Shown here: positions 15,597-24,415 of the stretch, piece by piece | Numbering within the stretch: the stretch's first letter is position 1 | Layout of the letters: the number at the start of each line of letters is the position of its first letter | Assembly (NCBI RefSeq): GCF_014287675.1 | Contig: NZ_JACOPQ010000004.1 | Location: forward strand, 248,001 to 312,000 | Length of the DNA: 64,000 nt | From: Lawsonibacter faecis | GTDB taxonomy: Bacteria; Bacillota; Clostridia; Oscillospirales; Oscillospiraceae | Reading direction: 5' to 3' | Notes under the pieces: generated by a model | Told to the model about the DNA's origin: nothing | The model's database searches: none | Seen by the model: only the letters and a program-made list of their open reading frames with translations | Made by a program: the position numbers and the translations under genes

Positions 15597-17687
15597 TTAA
15601 CGCAACAGGGCGTTTTCCCCCTCCACCGCCTCCATGGTGTGCTCGGTGTTGAAGTAGTAGGAGAGGATGTCGGCTGCGATGGCGGCCAGCTCGGTGCCCG
15701 AGCCGCCCCGCTCCACCACGATGGAGATGGCGATCTCCGGGTCGTCGTAGGGCGCGAAGCAGACCAGCACGGCGTTGGCCTCGGTGTCCTCCCGGCCCAC
15801 CTGGGCGGTGCCGGTCTTGGCGCCCACGGTGACGGGCAGGTCCTTGAAGTAATTGCGCACGCTGCCCTCGGTGGCCAGCAGGTACATGCCCTGCTTCACG
15901 GCCTCCAAATTCTCACCGCTGATGTTCAGGCTGTCCATCAGCTCGGGAGCGCGCTCGTAGATGACCTGGGAGAAGTCGCTGGACTTTACCGACTGCAGGA
16001 TGTGGGCGGAGTAGTGGCTGCCGCCGTTGACGAGAGTGCCGATATAGTTGGCAAGCTGCAGGGGAGTTGCCAGGGTATTGCCCTGGCCGATGGAGGCGGA
16101 AAGCAGGTCGCCGCCGTACCAGGTGACGCCCATTTTTTCGCTGGTCTCCGGCCCGGCCACCTGGCCTACATTCTCCGGCAGCTCAAAGCCGGTGGCCTTC
16201 CCCAGACCGAACATGGAGGCGTACTTGTTAATGAGGTCGATGCCCAGACGGTCGCCCATGGTGTAGAAGTAGATATTGCAGGAATTCTCAAGTGCGTGGG
16301 CCATATCCTGAGGCGGGTGATACCCGCCGTACTGCAGATAATACCAGCAGGCGGGGTGGTATTCACCATAGGGATATTTCTCCCCCGCCGGGTACTGGAA
16401 GCGGCCGGTGTCCTTGATTTTCTCATTGGGGGTGGTCAGTCCCTCCTGAAGTGCGGCGGTGCCCACAACCATCTTAAAGGTGGAACCAGGGGAGTAGGTC
16501 CCCATGGTCGCCCGGTTATAGAAGGGGTTGAGGGGATTCTCCGCCGTCTCGTTGTAGAGGGCGGCGTTACTATAGATATTCAGGTCAAAGGTGGGGTAGG
16601 AGGCCATGGCCAGGATGCCGCCGGTCTTCACGTCGGAGACCACCGCGGCGCCGCCCTGGGTGTACTCCGAGGGGAGGCCGGCGATGCCCTCGGCCAGGGC
16701 CCGCTCGGTGACCTCCTGGAGACGGATATCCAGGGTAAGAGAGACGTTGTCTCCGGGTTTGGGCTCCAGCAGCTCGCCGGTCTCGTGGTCGGTGAGCCAG
16801 GTCTCGCTGACCACCTTGCCGGTGGTGTTGGTGTCGATGGCACGCCTTCCGGCCTCGCCCCGGAGGTACTCCTCGAACGCCAGCTCCACGCCGTCGGTGC
16901 CCACTGTGTCGTCCATGCTGTACCCGAGGGCCTCGTACTTCTCCCAGTCCTCCGCGGGGATGGAGCGGACTCGGCCCAGGAGATGGGCGGCATAGGCGGT
17001 GTTGTACTGGCGGACGGTGGTGGGGTCGATGGACACGCCCACCAGTCCCTGCTCCTTGACGGTGGAGATGAAGTCGATGTCCACGTCCTGAGCGAAGACA
17101 TAGGAGGAGCGGAGAATGTCCAGCGAGCGGATGCGCACCTCACACAGAACCCCTACCAGGGCGCGGCCGTCCTCGGCGGAGACATTCTCGTCCACCTGGT
17201 AGAACTCCCGCATCTTGGCGATAAGGGCGCCGGCGCCCTGGGCGGCGGCATCGGTCCACTTCATCCGCTCCAGAAAGGCCTCGTACCGGGCGCGGCCCGC
17301 GTCGGTGAGGGTATCGGTATAGGTAAAGGGCTCCGTCATGGAGATGGGGAGCACCGCATCGGTCCAGGTTACGTTGTGGTCCCGGCAGATGTGCAGCAGC
17401 GCCAGGAGATTGGGATTGCGCTCGGCCTCCGCGCCCATGACGCTGGTGTCCAGCGTCACCTGGTAGCTGGTGCGGTTGGAGACCAGCACCCGGCCGTAAC
17501 GGTCCAGTATCTGGCCCCGGGCAGCCTCCACCGTCTCGGTTTTGGTAATTTTGCGCACCGACTGGGAGCGGAAATCCGCACCGCGGACGATCTGGAGGTC
17601 GTAGAGCACCCAGGTGAAGAGGCCCAGAATGACGATCAAAACCAGCAGGATGCCCCGCAGACGGCTGTGAAATTGTTTTGCGTCCAT
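15597..17687 (-). CDS. mrdA: Penicillin-binding protein 2 (elongasome transpeptidase)
   Basis: 696 residues, AAGGAGG before ATG. It cross-links peptidoglycan during side-wall growth with the Mre proteins. A single membrane helix near the N-terminus (residues 9-30) is followed by the PBP dimerisation domain (ARGQILDRYGRVLVSN) and the transpeptidase domain. The penicillin-binding motifs are intact: STFK near 402, SCN near 469 and KTG near 624. Gene order mreC-mreD-mrdA on one strand supports the assignment over the division-specific SpoVD/FtsI. With a candidate L-Lys-D-Asp stem peptide in this genome, its acceptor may carry a D-Asp branch. Confidence 0.92.
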   Translation of the reverse strand: MDAKQFHSRLRGILLVLIVILGLFTWVLYDLQIVRGADFRSQSVRKITKTETVEAARGQILDRYGRVLVSNRTSYQVTLDTSVMGAEAERNPNLLALLHICRDHNVTWTDAVLPISMTEPFTYTDTLTDAGRARYEAFLERMKWTDAAAQGAGALIAKMREFYQVDENVSAEDGRALVGVLCEVRIRSLDILRSSYVFAQDVDIDFISTVKEQGLVGVSIDPTTVRQYNTAYAAHLLGRVRSIPAEDWEKYEALGYSMDDTVGTDGVELAFEEYLRGEAGRRAIDTNTTGKVVSETWLTDHETGELLEPKPGDNVSLTLDIRLQEVTERALAEGIAGLPSEYTQGGAAVVSDVKTGGILAMASYPTFDLNIYSNAALYNETAENPLNPFYNRATMGTYSPGSTFKMVVGTAALQEGLTTPNEKIKDTGRFQYPAGEKYPYGEYHPACWYYLQYGGYHPPQDMAHALENSCNIYFYTMGDRLGIDLINKYASMFGLGKATGFELPENVGQVAGPETSEKMGVTWYGGDLLSASIGQGNTLATPLQLANYIGTLVNGGSHYSAHILQSVKSSDFSQVIYERAPELMDSLNISGENLEAVKQGMYLLATEGSVRNYFKDLPVTVGAKTGTAQVGREDTEANAVLVCFAPYDDPEIAISIVVERGGSGTELAAIAADILSYYFNTEHTMEAVEGENALLR

Positions 17688-17713
17688 AAAGACCTCCTTT
17701 TTTCATTTTCAGT

Positions 17714-18223
17714 TTAAAACAGCGTTGCAAACTGGGTGCGGTTGTGGACCCAGCGGAAAACCAGGTAGACCAGCGGGACCAAAACCAGGGAGTACAGCAC
17801 TTCGGGCAGGGCCACGCCCAGCAGGACCTGGAGCGGAGCCACACCAGCCGCCAGCCGCCAGACGACCCGGCACAGGTCGATGATGACGAGGGCGCCGGCC
17901 GAGCAGGCCAGACAGCCCGCAAGACTCTGCCGGACCCCGTACTGGGCAATAATCCCCGTCCCCGCGCCCAGAAGGGTCATACCCAGGGTCATGGCCCCGT
18001 TGGTGTGGTACACCGCATCGCAGATGACCCCCACGGCCAGGCCAAAGGCCCCGCCCGCAGCCGACCCCTCCAGCACCGCCACCGTCACCGCAGCCACGGG
18101 CAGCAGCATGGGCGACACGCCGAAGAATTTAAGCCGGCTGAGGACATAGACCTCCAAAAACCACACGGGCAGAAGGGCCAGCGCGTATATGAACCATTTG
18201 GTGAGAAAATCTCTGCGGGTCAC
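17714..18223 (-). CDS. mreD: Rod-shape-determining protein MreD
   Basis: 169 residues from GTG 18223, chosen because AGGAGG lies 8 bases upstream; an upstream ATG at 18247 is in frame but has no ribosome site. About five hydrophobic helices fill the protein, as in MreD, the membrane component of the elongasome. The sequence is poorly conserved, and the call rests mainly on size, topology and position between mreC and mrdA. It ends 26 bases before the mrdA start, so the two are cotranscribed. Confidence 0.82.
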   Translation of the reverse strand: MTRRDFLTKWFIYALALLPVWFLEVYVLSRLKFFGVSPMLLPVAAVTVAVLEGSAAGGAFGLAVGVICDAVYHTNGAMTLGMTLLGAGTGIIAQYGVRQSLAGCLACSAGALVIIDLCRVVWRLAAGVAPLQVLLGVALPEVLYSLVLVPLVYLVFRWVHNRTQFATLF

Positions 18224-18322
18224 GGTTGGCGCCTCCTCATACTGCATACCATGCTGCGCACAATTCCACGGCGGGCAAAGCCGGGGGAAAGCCGACCGCG
18301 GGGAATTGGCCGCCCGATGGAA

Positions 18323-19165
18323 TTACTCAACAATGTCGAACGCTTTGATCACGAAAACCTGCTGGAGATCGTCCAGGTCGGCGGCGGGCTTTACCACCGC
18401 GTAGCGGCTCATCCCCGAAACGTCGGTATGGACCGACTCGATGGCGCCCACCACCAGACCCGAGGGGTAAACGCCCCCCTTGCCGGAGGTGAGCACTTCG
18501 TCCCCGGCCACCAGCTCGGTGTTCTCCGGCAGATACGAGAGCTTCAGGCGGCCCTGGCCCATGAGGGTGAAATCCCCCTCCAGAATCGCAGCCCCGTCGG
18601 TGCGGCCGATGAGGCCGCCCAACTCAATGTCGGTATCGATAAGGGTGGTGACGGTGGACCAGTTGAGGCCCGCCTCCGTAATGATGCCCACAAAATTGCC
18701 GTATTCGTCCACTACGCAGTCGTCCGGCTCCACCCCGCTGGAGGTGCCCTTGCTGATGGTAAAGGTGGACTCCCAGTTTGAGGCGCCGGCAGCGGTGACC
18801 GTGGCGGGCTCCATCTGGAACTCCTTGTGCTTGGTCTGGAAGTTCAGGAGATTTCGGAAGCGGTCGTTTTCCGTGTTGGCCGACTCGGCCTGGCGGATCT
18901 CCTCCTCCATCTCGGCAATGCGCTTCTTGAGCTGCTCGTTCTCCGCCAGGAGCTGGTCGTACTGGAAGGAGTAGTCGTAAATTCCCTCCACCCAGTTGAC
19001 CAGAGAGTTGAGGCCGTTGCGCACCGGCGTGGTTATCACATTCACCGCATTGGAGATGGGGGCGGCCACGCCGCCTGTAAAGGCCGTCACCACCAGCGTA
19101 ATGAGGGCCAGAAGCACGGCGATAACCAGAATCAGGATTCCATTATGGCGAAAAAAGTCCTTCAA
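18323..19165 (-). CDS. mreC: Rod-shape-determining protein MreC
   Basis: 280 residues from TTG 19165 (GGAG eight bases upstream). One N-terminal membrane helix (residues 8-30), then a coiled coil of about 40 residues (QLLAENEQLKKRIAEMEEEI), then the MreC beta-rich outer domain (FVGIITEAGLNWSTVTTLID, GLVVGAIESV). MreC forms extracellular filaments that activate PBP2. mreB is not in this cluster: the upstream gene is maf, separated by a terminator, so mreCD-mrdA probably has its own promoter between 19166 and 19195. Confidence 0.92.
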   Translation of the reverse strand: MKDFFRHNGILILVIAVLLALITLVVTAFTGGVAAPISNAVNVITTPVRNGLNSLVNWVEGIYDYSFQYDQLLAENEQLKKRIAEMEEEIRQAESANTENDRFRNLLNFQTKHKEFQMEPATVTAAGASNWESTFTISKGTSSGVEPDDCVVDEYGNFVGIITEAGLNWSTVTTLIDTDIELGGLIGRTDGAAILEGDFTLMGQGRLKLSYLPENTELVAGDEVLTSGKGGVYPSGLVVGAIESVHTDVSGMSRYAVVKPAADLDDLQQVFVIKAFDIVE

Positions 19166-19194
19166 GGCCTTGTCTCCTTATGGTGGGTTGATAC

Positions 19195-19220
19195 GAAAAA
19201 CGGGCGGCCATCGGCCGCCC
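19195..19220 (-). terminator. Rho-independent terminator after maf
   Basis: GGGCGGCC pairs with GGCCGCCC across a 3-base loop; on the minus strand it is followed by GTTTTTC. It separates maf from mreC. Confidence 0.75.
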
Positions 19221-19261
19221 CGGGGGAAGCGCGGAGGCCGGGGACAGGAGGCATATGGGGG

Positions 19262-19855
19262 TTAATCCTGCCCCGCGGCGAGACGGAGGCAGTCGATGCC
19301 GAAGCGGGAGAGCATCCGGCCCAGACGGCAGACCGGCAGGCCCATCACATTATAGTAGTCGCCTGAGATGCCCTCAATGAGGAGCGCGCCGTAGCCCTGA
19401 ATGCCGTAAGCCCCCGCCTTGTCCATGGGCTCGCCGGTGGCCACATACTGCTCAATCTCCTGCTCGGACAGCTCCCGGAAGGTCACGTCGGTGACCTCGT
19501 GCTCGGTAAAGCGCTCCCCGCCCAGGAGCACAGTGACGCCGGTGTAGACCTGGTGGCGCACACCGGAGAGGGTGGAGAGCATCTTGAAGGCCTCCAAGTC
19601 GTCGCCGGGCTTGCCCAGGACGGTGCCGTCCAGCGCCACAACGGTGTCGGCCGCGATGATAATGGCGCCGTCGTCCACCCGGTCGGCCACGGCCCCGGCC
19701 TTCTCCGCGGAGAGGCGGCGGACCAGCTCCTCCGGCGGCAGGCCGTCAAAGGCGCGCTCGTCGATATCCGGGGAGACGGTCTTGAAGCGGGTGATTCCCA
19801 TCCGCTCCAAAAGCTCCCGCCGGCGGGGGGATTGGGAGGCGAGGATAATGTCCAT
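19262..19855 (-). CDS. maf: Maf family nucleoside triphosphate pyrophosphatase
   Basis: 197 residues. Maf proteins hydrolyse non-canonical or pyrimidine NTPs to NMP and pyrophosphate (dTTP/UTP in the YhdE branch) and influence division. Motifs are complete: SQSPRRRELL at residues 8-17, AADTVV with GKP, and KAGAYGIQG near 147. It lies downstream of dut on the same strand (97-base gap), a sensible pairing of two nucleotide-cleaning enzymes. Confidence 0.92.
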   Translation of the reverse strand: MDIILASQSPRRRELLERMGITRFKTVSPDIDERAFDGLPPEELVRRLSAEKAGAVADRVDDGAIIIAADTVVALDGTVLGKPGDDLEAFKMLSTLSGVRHQVYTGVTVLLGGERFTEHEVTDVTFRELSEQEIEQYVATGEPMDKAGAYGIQGYGALLIEGISGDYYNVMGLPVCRLGRMLSRFGIDCLRLAAGQD

Positions 19856-19952
19856 TGCAGTACGTTCCTTTCTATATAAAAGAGAAAAATGTGCGGGAAC
19901 AATAGAGACGCCTGCTGCACGAGCTGTCCCGCCTTTTTCCCTTTCCGATTGC

Positions 19953-20402
19953 TTACTTTCCCGTAGAGCCGAATCCGCCCGCGCCGCGGCCGGTCTCGTC
20001 CAGCGCGTCGCAGAACTCCAGCTGGGCCTGGACCACCGGGACCACGGCCAGCTGGGCGATGCGGTCGCCGGGCTGGACGGTATAGGGCGTGTCGGAGAGA
20101 TTGGTGAGGCCCACCCGAAGCTCGCCCCGGTAGTCGCTGTCGATGACGCCCACGCCGTTGGAGAGGGAGATGCCGTGCTTCACGCCCAGACCGGAGCGGG
20201 CAAAAATCAGGGCGACGTAATCGGCGCTGGGCAGGGCGATGGCGATGCCCGTGGGGATGCTCGCCAGGGACCGGGGAGCGAGGACCACGGCCTCGTCCAT
20301 ACAGGCGCAGAGATCCATCGCCGCAGCGCCTGCGCTGGCATAGAAGGGGGCGGGAATCTCTCTGCCGATTTTCGGCGATACGGCTTTTATATTCAGTTTC
20401 AT
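19953..20402 (-). CDS. dut: Deoxyuridine 5'-triphosphate nucleotidohydrolase (dUTPase)
   Basis: 149 residues from ATG 20402 (GGAGG four bases upstream). It cleaves dUTP to dUMP and pyrophosphate, keeping uracil out of DNA and feeding thymidylate synthesis. The trimeric dUTPase motifs are present in order: AGAAAMDL, ARSGLGVKHG, GVGVIDSDYRGE, GDRIAQL and the Gly-rich C-terminal arm GRGAGGFGSTGK that closes the active site. Length is normal for the family. Confidence 0.95.
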   Translation of the reverse strand: MKLNIKAVSPKIGREIPAPFYASAGAAAMDLCACMDEAVVLAPRSLASIPTGIAIALPSADYVALIFARSGLGVKHGISLSNGVGVIDSDYRGELRVGLTNLSDTPYTVQPGDRIAQLAVVPVVQAQLEFCDALDETGRGAGGFGSTGK

Positions 20403-20556
20403 AGAACCTCCAAATAGGAAAATATGAGTAGCGAAAAGCAGACCGGCGGGCAGGATATCTGGCCGCCTCACGGGGACAAAAGGCGAAAAAGACGCTCAGA
20501 GGGGCGCCGCTCCACAGGCGTATCCGGCTTTTAACCCGCTCTTTTTTATCTTTATT

Positions 20557-22632
20557 TTAATCTACGTCCCTATAGTACAGCCCCCTGGTATATTCGCCGG
20601 GTTCCCAGCCGCCCCGGCCCTGATAACGCTCCAGGACCTGAACGCACTCCCGGGGGTTCTCGGTGGTGAACATGAGCCTCTGGGCCCAGAGGCCGATCCG
20701 GGCGTAATCCGCCTGCTTGTCCGCCAGAAAGAGCTTTTTGGAGTTCAAGATCTCATTTCGGCACCCGGGGGCCTTCACCACAGGGAACTGGGCCCCCTTG
20801 CGGTCGGTGAGAACATTGCTGTTCTCACAGCCGCAGCGGCCGGTCCGGTTTTGAATGATGCAGCTCTCCATAATCATCAGGGGCAGGCGGCCGTATGCGA
20901 TGAGCTCTGTGTCCATGGGCTTGGAGATATCGCGGATCTGCGCCAGCTTCAGCTCAAAGGAGATGGTGCCGGAGACGAAGCCCAGGCGCTTGAGCTCCTT
21001 GAGGGCCTGGGCGTTGTAGATCTCCAGACCGTAGTCCCCGCGGAGTGTGAAGCCCATGGCCCGGGCGGGGGGCAGCATGCCCAGGTTGTTTACCAGTGCG
21101 TCGGTCACACCCAGGGCCTTCACCTGCTCAAGCTGGGCGAGCATCTCGGGACGCTCCCTGTCCCAAGCGATCCGGGGCAGAGAGACGGCCAGCTGGCCGG
21201 GCTTGGCCCACTCCGAAAGCTCCGGGTGGGCGGCCAGCTCGGACAGGGGGACGTAGACCAGGGCAGGCTCCAGGGCCAGCAGCTCACGGCTCACCTGCCC
21301 GGCCCGGAGGACCGATACTGTCAGTATGGGCGCATTCTTCCGGTTTTCATACCGGGCGCCGGGGTGAAATTCCCCGGTCCGCCAGTGGGGGGGCTCCACA
21401 CGCCGGGCGGAGAGACCCTCCAGGGCCTCCCGGCGGAGATTGTTGAGCGCGGAGAGGGGCAGGGAGAGCCCGTCCTCCACCAGGGCGCGGACCTTTTCGC
21501 AGCGGTAGGGGGTGCCGCCGGTCTTGGAGAGCTGCTCCTCCACCTGCTCCCGGGTGAGGGCACGGCTGCGGGCGGCCTCCGGCGTGGGGCCGGAGACGGT
21601 GACCACCCGGCCCGCATCGTCCTCCACCCCCACCTGGGCGCTCTCGCCGGGGCGGATCATGGCGTAGAACTTGACGGGAACCAGGGAATTTTCCTTCTGG
21701 TAGAAGTTCCGGGCCTGGGCAAAGAGCTCCCGGGGCTCCTTTGTCTCCTCCCGGACGCCGAACATCTCCGGGCCCTGCTGATCGGTAAAGAAGCCGTCGG
21801 TAAAGCCCTGGCGGGAAAAGGCGGCCGCCAGCTGGGCCACCTCCTCGCCGGTGGGCTCCCGGTTTTCCCGGATGGCACGGGCATAGATGGAGGTGACCAC
21901 GCTGACGTACTCCGGGCGCTTCATACGCCCCTCAATTTTGAGACAGGCGACCCCCATCTGCTTCAGCTCCCGGATGTGCCCGGCCATGGACATATCCTTC
22001 AGGGAGAGGGGAGTGCCGTCGGCCCGGCCGCTCCAGCCGTACTTCATGCGGCAGGGCTGGGCGCACAGGCCACGGTTGCCCGACCGGCCGCCGATGACCG
22101 AGGAGAGGAAGCACTGGCCGGAGTAGCACATACACAGGGCGCCGTGGGTGAAGACCTCAATCTCAATGGGGGAATTGGCGCAGATGTGGGCGATTTGGTC
22201 CCGGGACAGCTCCCGGGAGAGGACCACGCGGGTCATGCCCTGGTCCGCGCAGAGCTTCACGCCGTCCAGGTTGTGGACGCTCATCTGGGTGGAGGCGTGG
22301 ACCGGCATATCCGGGGCCACCTGGCGGAGCACCCGGAACATCCCCAGGTCCTGGACCAGCACGGCGTCCACCCCGAGGCCGCTGCACTCCTCGGCCACCT
22401 TGGCCGCGGCGGGGAGCTCCCTGTCGGTGAGCAGGGTATTCAGCGTCAGATAGACCTTCACGCCCCGGAGATGGCAGTAAGAAACCGCCGCCGCAAATTC
22501 CTCCGGGGAGAAATTCTTCGCGTTGCGGCGGGCGTTAAAGTCTCCGTATCCAAGATAGACGGCGTCCGCGCCGGACTGAACCGCGGCGGTTACCGCCTCG
22601 GGCGATCCGGCGGGCGAGAGGAGTTCTAACAT
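20557..22632 (-). CDS. U32 family peptidase with C-terminal DUF3656-like region
   Basis: 691 residues from ATG 22632 (AGGAGG five bases upstream; the frame runs open upstream only as a shadow of zapA). The U32 signature is clear: MLELLSPAGSPEAVTAAV, HASTQMSVHN, EVFTHGALCMCYSGQC, GNRGLCAQPCRMKY. Four cysteines in the second half of the domain may hold a metal or Fe-S centre. Some U32 proteins are collagenase-like, but RlhA and TrhP act in rRNA or tRNA hydroxylation, which better suits this cytosolic protein with a C-terminal extension. The exact role is open. Confidence 0.85.
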   Translation of the reverse strand: MLELLSPAGSPEAVTAAVQSGADAVYLGYGDFNARRNAKNFSPEEFAAAVSYCHLRGVKVYLTLNTLLTDRELPAAAKVAEECSGLGVDAVLVQDLGMFRVLRQVAPDMPVHASTQMSVHNLDGVKLCADQGMTRVVLSRELSRDQIAHICANSPIEIEVFTHGALCMCYSGQCFLSSVIGGRSGNRGLCAQPCRMKYGWSGRADGTPLSLKDMSMAGHIRELKQMGVACLKIEGRMKRPEYVSVVTSIYARAIRENREPTGEEVAQLAAAFSRQGFTDGFFTDQQGPEMFGVREETKEPRELFAQARNFYQKENSLVPVKFYAMIRPGESAQVGVEDDAGRVVTVSGPTPEAARSRALTREQVEEQLSKTGGTPYRCEKVRALVEDGLSLPLSALNNLRREALEGLSARRVEPPHWRTGEFHPGARYENRKNAPILTVSVLRAGQVSRELLALEPALVYVPLSELAAHPELSEWAKPGQLAVSLPRIAWDRERPEMLAQLEQVKALGVTDALVNNLGMLPPARAMGFTLRGDYGLEIYNAQALKELKRLGFVSGTISFELKLAQIRDISKPMDTELIAYGRLPLMIMESCIIQNRTGRCGCENSNVLTDRKGAQFPVVKAPGCRNEILNSKKLFLADKQADYARIGLWAQRLMFTTENPRECVQVLERYQGRGGWEPGEYTRGLYYRDVD

Positions 22633-22786
22633 GGCGACCTCCTGGGAGAGATAATAGAGGGGCGCGGCGGCGGTAACCGCCCCGCCGCGAGTGCGGCGCT
22701 GCAAGCGTTTCGGACCGTCCCCGCAGAGCCAGGGCCTTGGTGCCGGGGCGGTTCGCCCACCCCGGGCAGAGAAAAGAGACAGGGGC

Positions 22787-22825
22787 CCCGCGCAGCCCGC
22801 CGCGCGGGGAGCGGCGCCCCTGCCG
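22787..22825 (-). terminator. Possible terminator after zapA
   Basis: CCCCGCGC pairs with GCGCGGGG within a longer GC stem; on the minus strand TGTCTCTTTTCTC follows. It lies just after the zapA stop at 22833. Confidence 0.45.
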
Positions 22826-22832
22826 CAGAACG

Positions 22833-23150
22833 CTACTTCTTCTGGTTCTGGAGCTTGAAGATCTCCCGCTTGGCCTCGGACAGCTCCATTTTCAGCTTGG
22901 TGGCCTCTTCCAGATACTCCTTGAGCTGGCGGCGCAGGTTCTCGGAGGCCTCCACCTCCTTGAAATACTCGTCGGCGACGTTCAGGGCGGTGAGCACGGC
23001 CCCGTCCACCAGGGAGACCTTGGCCTGGTCCAGAACCTGCTTCATCTGCGTATCCACATGGGCCGCCACCTTTTCCATATAGCCCTGATCCTCGGTGGCG
23101 ACGAGGGTATACTCCTGGCCGGCGATGGTAACGGTGACACGGTTTTTCAT
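22833..23150 (-). CDS. zapA: Cell division protein ZapA
   Basis: 105 residues from ATG 23150 (GGAGG seven bases upstream). ZapA bundles FtsZ filaments at midcell. The N-terminal half has the family pattern RVTVTIAGQEYTLVATEDQGYM followed by helix AAHVDTQMKQVL (shown in parts); the C-terminal half is a coiled coil rich in Glu/Lys/Leu. The U32 gene follows on the same strand after 200 bases of GC-rich hairpins, an order common in Clostridia. Confidence 0.88.
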   Translation of the reverse strand: MKNRVTVTIAGQEYTLVATEDQGYMEKVAAHVDTQMKQVLDQAKVSLVDGAVLTALNVADEYFKEVEASENLRRQLKEYLEEATKLKMELSEAKREIFKLQNQKK

Positions 23151-23185
23151 GGCGGCGCCTCCCAGACATAAAATAATAAAGTATG

Positions 23186-23303
23186 ATACCACAAAACCAA
23201 AGGTTATTGTGGTATATGGCATCGTCGGCGGTGCTCCGCGCAGCGGAGGAGCCAACCGCGCCAAAAACATGGTATAATAACCGCGTTGCGGTTATTATAC
23301 CAT
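23186..23303. repeat. Cluster of three inverted repeats between zapA and dnaD
   Basis: Three nested palindromes lie in the divergent intergenic region: ATACCACAA with TTGTGGTAT (23186-23194 / 23207-23215), GCTCCGC with GCGGAG (about 23233-23248), and a perfect 16-bp pair (23269-23284 / 23288-23303) with a 3-base loop. The last contains TATAAT on both strands. The remainder up to 23455 is AT-rich and probably holds the dnaD promoter. Confidence 0.65.
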
Positions 23304-23455
23304 ACAACACCGGGGCTTGAACATAAATTCTTTATGAATTTTCCTTTTTTTATCCCATTTTATTTGGTATTTACCTGCCGCGCTTTTTCAGGTAAAATAA
23401 CAGAGCATATCTAGACGATGATGGAGTTTGCTCTTGGAGGAAGGGAGGCGTTTCC

Positions 23456-24415
23456 ATGACTGTCGATCCCCTGATCCCCGGCGGGGTGGTGTCCCTGTCC
23501 GGCGAGGCGGCCGACCGGCTGCTGGCCGCGGGCAGCGGGGACGCCGCCCTGCTCTATCTGGCCCTCCTGCGCCGGGGCGGACAGGCAGACCTGAACACGG
23601 CCAACCGCGCCCTCAAGTGGAGCGGCGAGCGGCTCGCCGGCGCCTATGACGCGCTGGTGAAGGCGGGGCTGGCGGACAAGACTCCTCCGGCGCCCTCCGT
23701 CCCCGTGCTGGAGGGCGCGGATGAGCCGCCCGAGTACCGGGCCGAGGACATCGCCAGGGAGATGGGGGACGGCGAATCGCCCTTTCCCGGCCTGGTGGGG
23801 GAGGTCCAGCGGCGGCTGGGGAAAATCCTCTCCACCGCCGATCTCAAGACCCTCTATACCGTCTACGACTACCTGGCCCTCCCCGCCGAGGTCATCTGCC
23901 TGCTGGTGAGCTGGTGCGTGGAGGAGCAGGAGCGGAAATACGGCCCGGGCCGCAAGCCCCGGATGCCCCAGATCCGCAAGGCGGCCTTTGCCTGGCGGCG
24001 GCTGGGGCTGGACACCGCGGAGGCGGTGGAGGCGTATCTGAGGCGGCAGTCCGCCCTGCACAGCAGGGAGGGCGCCGTCCTGGCCATGATGGGCGTGGCC
24101 GGACGCCCCGCGGTGGACGAGGAGCGTAAGTACATCAGCGCCTGGGTGGAGATGGGCTTTGACGACGACGTTATCCGCCTGGCCTACGAGCGTACCCTTT
24201 TCAAGAAGCAGAACATGAACTGGGCCTATATGAACGCCATCTTGAAAAAATGGCACGAGAAGGGCCTGCACACCATGGGGGAGGTCCTCTCCAAGGACTC
24301 CAAATGGCGGCAGGCGGCCGCCGCCGGTCAACCGGACGCCGGGCGTGTCAACGACGACATCCAGTGGATGCAGGAATTTTTGGCCAGGGAGAAGGCCGGA
24401 GAGGAGGGAAAGTAA
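23456..24415 (+). CDS. DnaD-domain primosome protein
   Basis: 319 residues, GGGAGG before the ATG. The N-terminal half is a winged-helix-like region (ALLYLALLRRGGQADLNTAN), and two DnaD/DnaB2-type helical domains follow (residues about 120-190 and 205-285), the second ending in the YxxxILxxW pattern as YMNAILKKWHEKG. In Bacillus, DnaD and DnaB remodel DNA at origins and bring in the helicase loader. The next gene, starting on the base after this stop, is that loader. Confidence 0.88.
   Translation: MTVDPLIPGGVVSLSGEAADRLLAAGSGDAALLYLALLRRGGQADLNTANRALKWSGERLAGAYDALVKAGLADKTPPAPSVPVLEGADEPPEYRAEDIAREMGDGESPFPGLVGEVQRRLGKILSTADLKTLYTVYDYLALPAEVICLLVSWCVEEQERKYGPGRKPRMPQIRKAAFAWRRLGLDTAEAVEAYLRRQSALHSREGAVLAMMGVAGRPAVDEERKYISAWVEMGFDDDVIRLAYERTLFKKQNMNWAYMNAILKKWHEKGLHTMGEVLSKDSKWRQAAAAGQPDAGRVNDDIQWMQEFLAREKAGEEGK

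Noticed and set aside
15639..17717. 692-codon open frame on the plus strand
   Set aside because: Shadow of mrdA; no recognizable domain.
22633..23310. N-terminal 226-codon extension of the U32 peptidase
   Set aside because: It overlaps zapA in another frame and has no family similarity; ATG 22632 has an excellent ribosome site.
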